A stretch of 64,000 nt of DNA from Microvirga flocculans ATCC BAA-817 (lineage in GTDB: Bacteria > Pseudomonadota > Alphaproteobacteria > Rhizobiales > Beijerinckiaceae), in assembly GCF_000518665.1 (NCBI RefSeq), contig NZ_JAEA01000009.1:124001-188000 (forward strand). The letters are read 5' to 3'. The translations under genes were made by a program, and so were the position numbers. This document shows, piece by piece, positions 25,978 through 34,442 of this stretch; within the stretch, counting starts at the first letter, position 1; every line of letters begins with the position of its first letter. The notes under the pieces were generated by a model. That model saw only the letters and a list, made by a program, of their open reading frames with translations, was not told the DNA's origin and made no database searches.

Positions 25978-27093
25978 ATGAGAACAGAACAGATCGCCCT
26001 TTCGCCCCTCGCCCCCGGAGCCGACCTCTCCCTGACGGTTCAGCGCTTCGGCACCGCAGGCGCGCGCCCCCGCATCTACGTCCAGGCCTCGCTCCATGCG
26101 GACGAGATTCCCGGCATGATCGCCGCCCACCACCTGCGCGAGCGCCTGACCGTCCTCGAGGCCGAAGGCCGGATCAGGGGCGAGATCGTGCTCGTCCCCT
26201 CCGCCAATCCCATCGGCCTGAGCCAGAGGGTATCGGGAAGCCATATCGGCCGCTTCAACCTGGCCGACGGAATCAATTTCAATCGCGGCTATCCCCATCT
26301 CGTGCCAAAGGTCGCCGAGCGGGTCGAGGGCCGGCTGACCGATGACGGTGAGGCCAATGTCCGCCTGATTCGCGAGGCCCTGCGGGCGGAGCTCGAAGCC
26401 TGGGAGCCGTCCAATCCTGCCGAGGTCATGAAGAAGGCCCTGCTGGGCCTCGCCCAGGAGGCGGACATCGTCCTCGACCTGCATTGCGATGCGGAGGCCG
26501 TGGTGCATCTCTATACCCATACGCGCTCGGCGGAGGAGTTCGCTCCCCTTGCGGCGCTCATGGGAGCCCATGCCTACCTCCTGGCCGACGTGTCGGGCGA
26601 CGAGCCCTTCGACGAGGCCTGCAGCCGTCCCTGGGCGGAACTGGCCGACCGTTTCCCGGACCGTCCGATCCCGTTCTCCTGCCACGCGACGACCCTGGAA
26701 TTCCGGGGCGAGCGGGACGTTGACCACGAGACGGCCAGGGCCGATGCTGCCGCCATCGTCGCCTACCTGACCCTGCGCGGGGCGATCGAGGGCACGGCCC
26801 CGACGCTGCCGGAGCCCCTCTGCCGGGCCACGCCCCTGGCGGCGTCCGAGCCGGTTCCGGCTCCGGGCTATGGCATCCTGGTCTTCAAGGCCCAGGTGGG
26901 TGACCGGGTGAAGGCGGGCGACGCGATCGCGGACGTGATCGATCCGCTCACCGGCGCCACCGTTCAGGCCAAGGCCCCCTGCGACGGGGTGATGTTCGCC
27001 CGGGTCGCCCTGCGCTTCGTGACCCGGGGCATGCGGATCGCCAAGGTCGCCGGCACCACGGCCCAGCGGACGGGCAAGCTGCTCGGCGCCTGA
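25978..27093 (+). CDS. Succinylglutamate desuccinylase/aspartoacylase-family zinc hydrolase
   Basis: This 371-residue M14-like amidohydrolase shows zinc ligands in VQASLHADEIPG (His and Glu) and in LDLHCD, with an arginine/asparagine substrate segment in NFNRGYPH. The C-terminal third is a lipoyl-like beta-barrel (ILVFKAQVGDRVKAGDAIAD) usual in this subfamily. The family removes acyl groups from amino acids or related small molecules; the substrate is unknown. Start ATG 25978 is preferred over a TTG at 25948. It could be the last gene of the trehalose/glk transcription unit (69-base gap), since a strong hairpin follows it. Confidence 0.85.
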   Translation: MRTEQIALSPLAPGADLSLTVQRFGTAGARPRIYVQASLHADEIPGMIAAHHLRERLTVLEAEGRIRGEIVLVPSANPIGLSQRVSGSHIGRFNLADGINFNRGYPHLVPKVAERVEGRLTDDGEANVRLIREALRAELEAWEPSNPAEVMKKALLGLAQEADIVLDLHCDAEAVVHLYTHTRSAEEFAPLAALMGAHAYLLADVSGDEPFDEACSRPWAELADRFPDRPIPFSCHATTLEFRGERDVDHETARADAAAIVAYLTLRGAIEGTAPTLPEPLCRATPLAASEPVPAPGYGILVFKAQVGDRVKAGDAIADVIDPLTGATVQAKAPCDGVMFARVALRFVTRGMRIAKVAGTTAQRTGKLLGA

Positions 27094-27112
27094 GGCTCGG
27101 CAAGGCAAAAAG

Positions 27113-27138
27113 AAAGGCCGCCCTGGGAGGCGGCCTTT
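27113..27138 (+). terminator. Strong hairpin terminator after the desuccinylase-family gene
   Basis: A 10-base perfect stem AAAGGCCGCC / GGCGGCCTTT (27113-27122 with 27129-27138) with a 6-base loop lies 20 bases after the stop. The T run is in the stem end (CCTTTCC), and the A-rich 5' side would give a short U run in the opposite direction too, so it may serve both strands. Confidence 0.8.
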
Positions 27139-27176
27139 CCATTGTCGGTTCCACGGCCCGCTGAACGCCGGCCATA

Positions 27177-27306
27177 GGCATCGGACCCAAAAGTGGACCC
27201 CGCTTTTGGGATCCATTCGATGCCCCTTCTTCAAGGACGCATCGTTGGGTGCGGACCCAGCGGGCCGCGCTAGCGAAAATCGGATTCCACTTTTCCGCTA
27301 CGATGC
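27177..27306. repeat. Two extragenic (REP-like) palindromes
   Basis: The first (27177-27224) has outer arms GGCATCG/CGATGCC and inner arms GACCCAAAAG/CTTTTGGGATC. The second (27239-27306) has outer arms GCATCGT/ACGATGC and an inner AGCGAAAA/TTTTCCGCT around CGGATTCCAC. Similar GATTCCAC-type palindromes recur at 59671 and 63817. They look like dispersed repetitive extragenic elements. Confidence 0.7.
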
Positions 27307-27313
27307 GCGTGCG

Positions 27314-27388
27314 TTACGCACCGATCTCGGCAGAGGCCAAGATCCAGGTCACGGCAACCGGGGACCGTAGGGTATGACAATGAGACAC
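27314..27388 (-). CDS. Solitary 24-codon ORF with full anti-SD-complementary ribosome-binding site
   Basis: Reading leftward from a GTG at 27388, 24 codons run to TAA at 27314 and encode a peptide starting MSHCHTLRSPVAV and ending ILASAEIGA, with a hydrophobic core. It is preceded by GAAAGGAGGTGATCCAG (27388-27404), which is complementary to the last 17 bases of typical alphaproteobacterial 16S rRNA, at ideal spacing (7 bases from AGGAGG to GTG). The stop codon sits in the loop of GTGCG-TAA-CGCAC (27309-27321), and the large palindrome at 27239-27306 follows. No other gene lies on this strand nearby. It could be a leader-peptide minigene, a small membrane peptide or an rRNA-tail fragment. I know of no named family. 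Confidence 0.5.
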   Translation of the reverse strand: MSHCHTLRSPVAVTWILASAEIGA

Positions 27389-27398
27389 TGGATCACCT

Positions 27399-27453
27399 CC
27401 TTTCGCTGTTGACGGGAAACCCCCATATGGGGTCAGAAGAGAATAGCGAAAGG
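27399..27453 (-). promoter_or_regulatory. Nested hairpin able to mask the minigene ribosome-binding site
   Basis: CCTTTCGCT (27399-27407) and AGCGAAAGG (27445-27453) are perfect 9-base complements. Inside lies the 12-base palindrome CCCCATATGGGG (27421-27432). In the leftward RNA the AGCGAAAGG that forms the 5' half of the ribosome-binding site of the 24-codon ORF would be paired, leaving only the distal AGGTGATCC partly free. This looks like a translational switch. It lies 56 bases upstream of prfC on the other strand. Confidence 0.45.
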
Positions 27454-27508
27454 GCGGCGCGCTGCGGCGTACTGTCCACCACCGTCCCCAGGGCATTTTT
27501 AAAGAACC

Positions 27509-29092
27509 ATGACCGATCTTCCGGCTCCCGTGAGCCGCCGCAGAACCTTTGCGATCATCTCCCACCCGGACGCGGGTAAGACCACGCTTACCGAGAAGCT
27601 GCTGCTCTTCGGGGGAGCGATCCAGCTCGCCGGCGAGGTGAAGGCGAAGAAGAACCGCGTCTCGACCCGTTCCGACTGGATGGGAATCGAGAAGGAGCGC
27701 GGCATCTCGGTGGTGACCTCGGTCATGACCTTCGAATATGGCGGCTGCGTCTTCAACCTGCTCGACACGCCAGGCCACGAGGACTTCTCGGAGGATACCT
27801 ACCGCACGCTGACCGCCGTCGATTCCGCCATCATGGTGATCGATGCGGCGAAGGGCATCGAGGCGCGCACGCGCAAGCTCTTCGAGGTGTGCCGCATGCG
27901 CGACATTCCCATCGTGACCTTCATCAACAAGATGGATCGCGAGGCGCGCAGCCCTTTCGATCTCCTCGACGAGATCGAGAAGACGCTCGCCCTCGACACC
28001 GCCCCCGTCACCTGGCCGATCAGCCAGGGCAAGAGCTTTGCGGGCACCTTCGACCTGCGCCGCAACGCCGTGCGCCGCATCGATACGGATGACGCGCTGA
28101 TGCCCGTCTCCGGCCCGGACGATCCCAAGCTCATCGCCCTGCTGCCGCCGGAAGAGGCGGAGGCCTGGCAGGAAGAGGTGATGCTGGCGCAGGAAGCCTG
28201 CAAGCCCTTCGATCTCCAGGCCTTCCGCGAGGGCCACCTCACGCCTGTGTTCTTCGGCAGCGCCCTGCGCAATTTCGGCGTGCGCGACCTCATCGACGCA
28301 CTCGCCGAATATGCTCCGCCGCCGCGCGGCCAGGAGGCGGACAAGCGCCTTGTCGAGGCAAGCGAGCCCAAGATGTCGGGCTTCGTGTTCAAGATCCAGG
28401 CCAACATGGATCCGAACCACCGCGACCGCATCGCCTTCATGCGCATCTGCTCAGGAAAACTCCAGCGCGGCATGAAGGCGAAGCTCGTGCGCACGGGCAA
28501 GCCCATGAGCCTGAACGCGCCGCAATTCTTCTTCGCCCAGGACCGCGCCATCGCGGACGAGGCCTGGGCGGGCGACGTGGTGGGCATTCCCAACCACGGC
28601 ACCCTGCGCATCGGCGACACGCTCACTGAAGGCGAGGACATCGTCTTCCGCGGCGTGCCGAGCTTCGCGCCGGAAATCCTGCGCCGCATCAAACTGCAGG
28701 ACGCCATGAAGGCGAAGAAGCTGCGCGAGGCGCTGCAGCAGATGGCGGAAGAGGGCGTGGTGCAGCTTTTCGTGCCGAACGACGGCTCCGGAGCCATCGT
28801 CGGCGTCGTGGGCGCGCTGCAGCTCGACGTACTGAAAGAACGGCTCGCCGCGGAATACGGCCTGCCTATCGACTACGAGCCGACGCGCTTCTCCATCTGC
28901 CGCTGGATCACGGCGGACGATCCGAAGGAGCTCGACAAGTTCATCGAGAGCCATCTCTCGTCCATGGCGCGGGATCTCGACGAGGCGCCCGTGTTCATGG
29001 CGCCGAACATGTTCAATCTTCAATACGAGATCGACCGCTACAAGGCGATCCGGTTCTCGGATGTGAAGGATTACCAGAAGAAGGCGGCTTGA
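27509..29092 (+). CDS. prfC: Peptide chain release factor 3
   Basis: RF3 is a GTPase that ejects RF1 and RF2 after peptide release. The 527-residue length is standard. G1 is SHPDAGKTT, the switch region has RSDWMGIEKERGISVVTSVM, G3 is LDTPGHEDFSEDTYRTL, and G4 is FINKMDRE; the RF3-specific C-terminal domain has RFSICRWITADDPKELDKF. The ribosome-binding site before the ATG is weak (TAAAGAACC), unlike that of the minigene opposite. The 415-base region upstream holds palindromes, the minigene and the nested hairpin, and I see no convincing -35/-10 pair for prfC. Confidence 0.96.
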   Translation: MTDLPAPVSRRRTFAIISHPDAGKTTLTEKLLLFGGAIQLAGEVKAKKNRVSTRSDWMGIEKERGISVVTSVMTFEYGGCVFNLLDTPGHEDFSEDTYRTLTAVDSAIMVIDAAKGIEARTRKLFEVCRMRDIPIVTFINKMDREARSPFDLLDEIEKTLALDTAPVTWPISQGKSFAGTFDLRRNAVRRIDTDDALMPVSGPDDPKLIALLPPEEAEAWQEEVMLAQEACKPFDLQAFREGHLTPVFFGSALRNFGVRDLIDALAEYAPPPRGQEADKRLVEASEPKMSGFVFKIQANMDPNHRDRIAFMRICSGKLQRGMKAKLVRTGKPMSLNAPQFFFAQDRAIADEAWAGDVVGIPNHGTLRIGDTLTEGEDIVFRGVPSFAPEILRRIKLQDAMKAKKLREALQQMAEEGVVQLFVPNDGSGAIVGVVGALQLDVLKERLAAEYGLPIDYEPTRFSICRWITADDPKELDKFIESHLSSMARDLDEAPVFMAPNMFNLQYEIDRYKAIRFSDVKDYQKKAA

Positions 29093-29111
29093 TAGCCGCC
29101 TTCCCTTCGCC

Positions 29112-30578
29112 TCAGTCGTTCAAGTGGCTGAGCGGCACTTCGATGCGTACCTTGAGGCCCTCCGGCTCCCACTCATAGGCGATTGCACCGCCGAGCTGAT
29201 CCGTTACGCTCCTGCGGGCGAGCTTCGAGCCGAATCCCTCCGTTGCGGGCGGGCCTTGAAGGATGGGCCCGTTTTCCTCCCGCCACAGCAGCGTGAGCGT
29301 TGCGCCCTGCCTCCAGGCGATGTTCAGCCGGCCCTCGGGAGCCGACAGGGCGCCGTATTTCGAGGCGTTGGTGGCCAATTCGTGCAGCACCAGGGTCAGG
29401 ATCGTCGCCGCCTTCGGGCCGATCCGCACGGCCGGCCCCTCCAGCGTCATCGAAGAGGGGGCATCCCGGTTGATGTGCGGGGCCAGGATGGCCTGCGCGA
29501 TCTCCTCGACAGAGGTTTCTCCATCGGTGGGCTCGGTGCCTGTGATGGCGGGGCGGATGAGTTCGTGCGCACGGGCCAGGGCTTCGATGCGCCCGCGCAG
29601 AGCCTCCGCCATCTGTTTCGGCGTCTCCGCCATGCGCGCGGTGAGCGCGATCATGCCGCTCGTCATGGCGAAGAGATTCTTGACCCGGTGGTTAAGCTCC
29701 TGCACCAGAAGCTGCCGGATCTCCTCGTTCCTGCGGCGCTCCGTGGCATCGATGATGGTGCCGAGAAGGCGGGCGGGCTTCAGCTCGCCGTTCACGATCT
29801 CGTAGAGCATGCGGCCATGGCTCAGGATCCAGCGCAGCTCCCCGTCCGGGCGGACGATCCGGTGTTCGATGTGGAGCTGCCCGCCGGACCGTGGGTCGCT
29901 CAAGGCCTCGACGCTGCTCACCACGCGCTCGCGGTCCTCGGGATGAATGGCCGAGTGCCAGAACTCGTAGGTGGCGGGTTCCCCCTTCGAAAGGCCGAAG
30001 ATATCTTTCTGCCGATCGGACCAGAAGGTCTCGCCCGTCTGGGCGTTCCACTCCCACAGGCCCATCTCGGTGGCTTCGACGGCAAGCGCGAGGCGTTCGT
30101 TATGGAGCGCGACCTCGCGGGCCTTGATCTCGGCCTCGCTGCGCGCTTTGACCCGTTCGGTCACGTTCGCCGCCAGGGTCAGGATGCCGCTGATCCTGTC
30201 GTCCCCGTCGCGAACCGGCAGCAGCTTGACGTCCCAATAGGTGGTCGTGCCGGATGTCAGGACGATAGGATAACCCTCCAGTCCCTGTGGCTCGCCGGTT
30301 TCGAACACCTTTTGCCGAAGTACCCCGATGTCAGGGGTATAGCTTTTGCCCATGACCTCCTGCACGGTCCGCCCGATCAGGTTTTCCTCGGTTGCGGACA
30401 TGGCCGAGCGGAACAGCCGGTTGGCAAAGACGAAGCGCTGCTGCGGGCCCAGGGTGACGGCAATGGCCAGAGGAACGTTCTCGAGCAGCTCGGAGAGGGC
30501 TTCGCGGCTGAACCCTTCTGCTCCCGCCTGAAAGCGAATTTCGTTGAGTCCATAAGCCCAGGACTGAGTAGGACTCAC
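29112..30578 (-). CDS. PAS-PAS HWE-family sensor histidine kinase
   Basis: The 488-residue soluble kinase has two PAS domains (about residues 28-145 and 165-290; the second contains GLWEWNAQTGETFWSDR and the PAC-like VRPDGELRWILSHGRML). The HWE/HisKA2 module has the phospho-acceptor LVQELNHRVKNLFAM, the N-box HELATNASKYGAL and the WREENGP signature. No transmembrane segment is present, so it senses a cytosolic cue such as light, redox state or a ligand. HWE kinases are abundant in rhizobia and often feed the general stress response. Start is GTG 30578 with AAAGGGAT 8 bases upstream. No response regulator lies next to it, so it is an orphan. It is convergent with prfC. Confidence 0.93.
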   Translation of the reverse strand: MSPTQSWAYGLNEIRFQAGAEGFSREALSELLENVPLAIAVTLGPQQRFVFANRLFRSAMSATEENLIGRTVQEVMGKSYTPDIGVLRQKVFETGEPQGLEGYPIVLTSGTTTYWDVKLLPVRDGDDRISGILTLAANVTERVKARSEAEIKAREVALHNERLALAVEATEMGLWEWNAQTGETFWSDRQKDIFGLSKGEPATYEFWHSAIHPEDRERVVSSVEALSDPRSGGQLHIEHRIVRPDGELRWILSHGRMLYEIVNGELKPARLLGTIIDATERRRNEEIRQLLVQELNHRVKNLFAMTSGMIALTARMAETPKQMAEALRGRIEALARAHELIRPAITGTEPTDGETSVEEIAQAILAPHINRDAPSSMTLEGPAVRIGPKAATILTLVLHELATNASKYGALSAPEGRLNIAWRQGATLTLLWREENGPILQGPPATEGFGSKLARRSVTDQLGGAIAYEWEPEGLKVRIEVPLSHLND

Positions 30579-30662
30579 GCTTGTATCCCTTTCGGATGAA
30601 CGCTCGGCGAGAAACGGGCAGAGCTGGATCGTATAGTTAATGTAATTTTATCTCATAAGATT

Positions 30663-31598
30663 CTAGCCCGCATTTTCCAAATAAGATTCTGCGCCTGCGG
30701 CAGATTGCGCCTTCTCCGGAAACAGCACCTGTACCTTGGCGATATCCTCGAGGGTCGGCAGGCTCGCCTCGTTGCCGAGATGCTGGATGGCATGGGCCGA
30801 GGCCGCGCGGGCGAAGATGAAATGCTCGCGCCAGGGCAGCTCGGGCCGGGCCATGGCGGAATAGACGTAGGCGCCGTGGAAGATGTCGCCCGCGCCGTTC
30901 GTGTCCACCACCTTGCTGCCCGGGACGTCGAGGGCGGGGAGAACGCCTTCCGTGCCCGTCTCGTCGTACCAGACGAGGCCCCGCTCGCCCAGGGTCACGC
31001 CGCCGATCTTGCAGCCCCGGCTCTTGAGATAGCCCAGCATGCCGGACGGCGTGAGGTTCATCTGCTCGCAGAGGCGCTCGGCCACGATGGCCACGTCGAT
31101 GAATTCCAGAAGCTCGTGCGTGTTGGAACGCAGGCCGCCGCCATCGAGGGAGGTGAGGATGCCCGCCTCGCGGCAGACCTTGGCGTAGTGCATGGCGGCG
31201 TCCGCCTGGTGGCCGTCCAGGTGCAGCGCCTTGCAGCCTTGGATGTTCAGCGGCGGCACGGGATGCAGGTAATGGTCGTCGCGGCAGCGGACGATGGCGC
31301 GCTTGCCGCCCCGCGGCATGATGAAGGACAGTGAGGATTCCGCAACCTTCCGGTGATGGACCGAGATGCCGTATTTCGCGGCCATGTCGATGAACATGCG
31401 GCCCAGCCAGTCGTCGGCGATGGACGTGAGGAGGTCGGGTGCGAGCCCAAGCTTGGCGCAGGCGAAAGCGGCCGTGACCGCATTGCCGCCGAACGAGATC
31501 GCATAATCCCGCGCCACGGTTTTCTCGTCCCCGGTCGGCAGTTCATCCGCCAGGAAGGTCACGTCGATATAGGTCTGGCCTACGAAAAGAGCTTTCAT
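30663..31598 (-). CDS. PfkB-family carbohydrate kinase
   Basis: This 311-residue ribokinase-fold enzyme shows GGNAVTAAFACAKLG near residue 37 and the catalytic signature VVDTNGAGDIFHGAYVYS near residue 230 with the GAGD anion hole and catalytic Asp. The substrate is not certain. It is the last gene in the leftward run that starts at anmK, 99 bases after the bestrophin-like gene, so a sugar or amino-sugar derived from the cell wall is possible. A short non-coding gap of 84 bases separates it from the HWE kinase. Confidence 0.88.
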   Translation of the reverse strand: MKALFVGQTYIDVTFLADELPTGDEKTVARDYAISFGGNAVTAAFACAKLGLAPDLLTSIADDWLGRMFIDMAAKYGISVHHRKVAESSLSFIMPRGGKRAIVRCRDDHYLHPVPPLNIQGCKALHLDGHQADAAMHYAKVCREAGILTSLDGGGLRSNTHELLEFIDVAIVAERLCEQMNLTPSGMLGYLKSRGCKIGGVTLGERGLVWYDETGTEGVLPALDVPGSKVVDTNGAGDIFHGAYVYSAMARPELPWREHFIFARAASAHAIQHLGNEASLPTLEDIAKVQVLFPEKAQSAAGAESYLENAG

Positions 31599-31697
31599 CG
31601 TTGAGTTTCGCTTCGAACTGGAATTCCGGAAATGGCCGAGACGAAAGTCTTGGCCGAGGATGAGGGCTTGCGCAAGCCGTGAGGCCCGATGCCGCCC

Positions 31698-32480
31698 TCA
31701 GCCGCTCCTGATGATCTGGAGCGCCTCCTGGATCGGCGCTGGCGAGAACCGCACGGGACCGTCGAAAGGCCGTTCCCGCATGGCGACGAGGCCGAGGGTG
31801 ATGACGACGGCGACGGAGAAGATGGCGAGAGAGGCCCGTTGCGCCTGCGGCTTTTCCAGGTGCACGATTCCGATGGCGAGCTGGCTGATGAGGGCCAGGA
31901 TGACCACGGCGCTCCACTTGGTCCTGTCGGTCTGGTCGCCGCTGAGCGCGAGGCGGTCGTAGCGCGCCGCGCGCAGCTTGAGAACGATGTTGAGGAGAGC
32001 GCTCTGCGCAGCCGTTCCGGCCTCGACGCCGATCTGCGGATTCGAGACCTTGGTGAGCAGGGTGCGGAGGGCCTCGCCGGTCTTCGGGGAGCTCTGCTGC
32101 TCCATCATGCGCGGCCATTCATCGTTGATGAGCGTTTCCGCATAATCCTGCACGGCGGCGCGGATGTCTTCCATGTCGGACACCGTCGCGAGGCTGATGG
32201 CGTGGAGCGAGAGAAGCGCATCGCGCTCCGCGAAGATCGCCCGGTCGGCCTGTCTGTTCCTGTCCCAGACCTCATTGGCGAGAAAGCCCGTCAGCAGCGC
32301 AAAGAGCACCGCAATCGTGCCCGAGAAGGGCGGGACGACGCCGACGAAGCCGGCGGCGCGTGCCCGGTTCGGCTTCCCGAAGGAAAGCCAATGGATGGAG
32401 AAGGCCGAGAGGGCGAACAGGAGCGCGAGGGAGCCGAAGATCCCCCAGGTCGGCATGTCGAGCCAGGTATCGAAAATCAC
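31698..32480 (-). CDS. DUF4239/bestrophin-like membrane protein
   Basis: About 260 residues with two N-terminal helices (GIFGSLALLFALSAFSIHWL and PFSGTIAVLFALLTGFLA), a soluble middle of about 125 residues with FAERDALLSLHAIS, and two C-terminal helices (WSAVVILALISQLAIGIVHL and LAIFSVAVVITLGLV). This is the layout of DUF4239 proteins, which are related to bestrophin-like membrane proteins of unknown function. The start is uncertain: a GTG at 32480 follows GGGGGAT, whereas the ATG at 32540 has no ribosome-binding site. It lies in the amino-sugar operon direction, but a functional link is not evident. Confidence 0.7.
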   Translation of the reverse strand: MIFDTWLDMPTWGIFGSLALLFALSAFSIHWLSFGKPNRARAAGFVGVVPPFSGTIAVLFALLTGFLANEVWDRNRQADRAIFAERDALLSLHAISLATVSDMEDIRAAVQDYAETLINDEWPRMMEQQSSPKTGEALRTLLTKVSNPQIGVEAGTAAQSALLNIVLKLRAARYDRLALSGDQTDRTKWSAVVILALISQLAIGIVHLEKPQAQRASLAIFSVAVVITLGLVAMRERPFDGPVRFSPAPIQEALQIIRSG

Positions 32481-32589
32481 CGTATCCCCCACGTGGCATG
32501 GGCCCCGATCCGCCTGACGGCGCAAGGCGGCCCCGGCCATGGATAGACCACACGAGCCCCATGGCGATCAATGGGAAGGCTGCTTCGCC

Positions 32590-33492
32590 TCACCGCACGC
32601 TCGCGGCGAGATGCGCGGCCGTGAAGGCGGCATCCACATCGCTGTGGATGAACTCCACCTTTGCGACGAGGTCCCGCTGGAACGCCTGGGCCAGGACCGG
32701 GTGCAGCCGGGACGATCCGCCGACCAGGGCGACCGGGCGGGGGCCGAGCCGCTTGATCAGGCAATTGGCGAGACGGGCCAGCTCTTCGCCGGCCTCGCGC
32801 AGGATGCGCAGGGCCGTCTCGTCTCCCTTGTGAGCCGCTTCGCCCACGCTGCGGGCAAGCGAGCCGATCTTGCCGCGGTCGCCGCCATAGACATAGGAGC
32901 GGACCACGTTCCAATCCGTGCCGCCGAGCGCCTCCGAGAGGCACATGCCGAGCTTCGTCGTCCATCCCTCGCCGGGGCTTTCTTCCTCGGTGCGCAGAAC
33001 CGACTTCAAGGCCTCCCGGGCGATCCAGAACCCGGAGCCGCCGTCGTCGATGAGGTTGCCGCGCCCGCCGACCCGGATCACCTCCTTCTTCTCCGAGAGG
33101 TAGTAGCCGATGGAGCCGGTGCCGCTGTAGACCAGGATGCCTTCGCCCAGGGTGAAATAGGACAGGTAGGCGATCCACATGTCCTCCGCGACGAAGATCC
33201 TGTCGGGGGACAGCTCGAAAATCTCGGCGAACAGGGCGCGCATGGTGGCTTCCGCCGGGGTGTCACGGGTCAGGCCCGTGATTCCGGCAACGATGCCCAT
33301 TGGCCTGCCGGATTTCATCACGGCCTGGGCCATGTCGAGAACGATCTGGCGGGCGCGCTCTTCCGCGGCGGCGGAGAAGAGATGGCCGGTCAGGGGAGCG
33401 ACGGAGCCTTGAGCCACGCGCTGGCCGTTCTCGTCCACCAGCCGCCAGCGCGTGGCAGTTCCGCCCGCGTCGATGCCAAGCCCCAGCCCCAT
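32590..33492 (-). CDS. BadF/BadG/BcrA-type amino-sugar kinase (MurNAc/GlcNAc kinase-like)
   Basis: This 300-residue ASKHA-fold ATPase starts MGLGLGIDAGGTATRWRLVD (phosphate 1). It has VYSGTGSIGYYL (phosphate 2), LIDDGGSGFWIAREAL, and VALVGGSSRLHPVL (adenosine). Single-chain BadF proteins of this size include human-type GlcNAc kinase and clostridial MurK, which phosphorylates MurNAc and GlcNAc. Its position 45 bases after murQ supports phosphorylation of MurNAc or GlcNAc, feeding MurQ or NagA. A second kinase of the same family is in the nag operon at 43543. Confidence 0.82.
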   Translation of the reverse strand: MGLGLGIDAGGTATRWRLVDENGQRVAQGSVAPLTGHLFSAAAEERARQIVLDMAQAVMKSGRPMGIVAGITGLTRDTPAEATMRALFAEIFELSPDRIFVAEDMWIAYLSYFTLGEGILVYSGTGSIGYYLSEKKEVIRVGGRGNLIDDGGSGFWIAREALKSVLRTEEESPGEGWTTKLGMCLSEALGGTDWNVVRSYVYGGDRGKIGSLARSVGEAAHKGDETALRILREAGEELARLANCLIKRLGPRPVALVGGSSRLHPVLAQAFQRDLVAKVEFIHSDVDAAFTAAHLAASVR

Positions 33493-33536
33493 GACCTCTG
33501 CCTTCTTCTCGTCGGCCGGCTGAACGGCCGACTCAG

Positions 33537-34427
33537 TTATTCCCGTTTCGAGAAATCTGCCAGGGCCTTGCGCAGATTGCCATCGTTTCGCGCGAGCGCG
33601 TCCTGCGCTTCCGGCAGGCCCGCGCCCATGGCGATGAGCACGGCGGTCTTGAGATCGCCGTCGGCCTTGCGGATGGCCTCGACGGCGGTCGCATCGTCGC
33701 AATCGGTGATCTGCGAGACCATGATCTCGCTGCGGCGGCGCAGCTTCGCGTTGGTGGCGCGCATGTTGACCATCAGCCCGCGATAGACCCGGTCCATCCG
33801 CACCATGATCAGGGTCGAGAGCAGGTTGAGGATGACCTTCTGCGCCGTGCCCGCCTTCATGCGGGTCGAGCCCGCGATCACCTCCTCGCCCGTATCGGCG
33901 AGGATCGGATGGGAGCAGACGCCGAGCAGGGGTGCGTCCTGGTTGTTGGCGATGCCGATGGTCTGAGCGCCCCGGGCGGCGGCTTCCTTGAGCACCGCGA
34001 TCGTGAAGGGCGTCCGTCCGCTCGCGGCGACGCCGATCACCACGTCGTCGGGCCCGATTGCGTTGTCGCGGATGCCGGCGATGCCGTCCTCCACCGAGTC
34101 CTCGGCATTCTCGACGGCCTGCATGATGGCGCCCTGGCCGCCGGCGATGAGATAGACCAGCTTGTCCTCCGGCCAGTTGAAGGTCGGCGGAAGCTCGGTT
34201 CCGTCCTGCACGCCGATGCGGCCGGACGTTCCGGCGCCCGCATAGACGAGCCGGCCGCCACGGCGCAGGCGCTTGACCGCCTCTTCCGCCGCCGCGGCGA
34301 TGGCGGGCAGGGAGGGCCTGACGGCTGCAACGGCGGAGAGCTGCCCCTCATAGAAAGCCGAGAGGACGTCGAGGCTCGGCCACGTGTCGAGATCCTGGTA
34401 GCGGGTGCTGAAATGTTCTGTCGCCAT
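33537..34427 (-). CDS. murQ: N-acetylmuramic acid 6-phosphate etherase
   Basis: MurQ cleaves the lactyl ether of MurNAc-6-phosphate to give GlcNAc-6-phosphate and D-lactate. The 296-residue protein has the MurQ opening TEHFSTRYQDLDTWPSLDVL, the SIS motif YAGAGTSGRIGVQDGTELPPTF, GVAASGRTPFTI, the catalytic STRMKAGTAQKVILNLLST, and a C-terminal UBA-like segment with AKLRRRSEIMV. The start at 34427 (MATEHF) has AAGAAGG 9 bases upstream; 17 further codons upstream would run through the proposed operator. It lies in the leftward operon anmK - hydrolase - murQ - kinase. Confidence 0.96.
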   Translation of the reverse strand: MATEHFSTRYQDLDTWPSLDVLSAFYEGQLSAVAAVRPSLPAIAAAAEEAVKRLRRGGRLVYAGAGTSGRIGVQDGTELPPTFNWPEDKLVYLIAGGQGAIMQAVENAEDSVEDGIAGIRDNAIGPDDVVIGVAASGRTPFTIAVLKEAAARGAQTIGIANNQDAPLLGVCSHPILADTGEEVIAGSTRMKAGTAQKVILNLLSTLIMVRMDRVYRGLMVNMRATNAKLRRRSEIMVSQITDCDDATAVEAIRKADGDLKTAVLIAMGAGLPEAQDALARNDGNLRKALADFSKRE

Positions 34428-34442
34428 TGTGCCAACCTTCTT

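Noticed and set aside
24799-27234. 811-codon leftward open frame opposite glk and the desuccinylase-family gene
   Set aside because: No motif, biased composition; both plus-strand genes have clear catalytic motifs.
33076-33090. Second anti-SD-like match (GGATCACCTCCTT) inside the BadF kinase gene
   Set aside because: In frame it encodes KEVIR; the match is 13 bases and explained by codons, with no start codon context.
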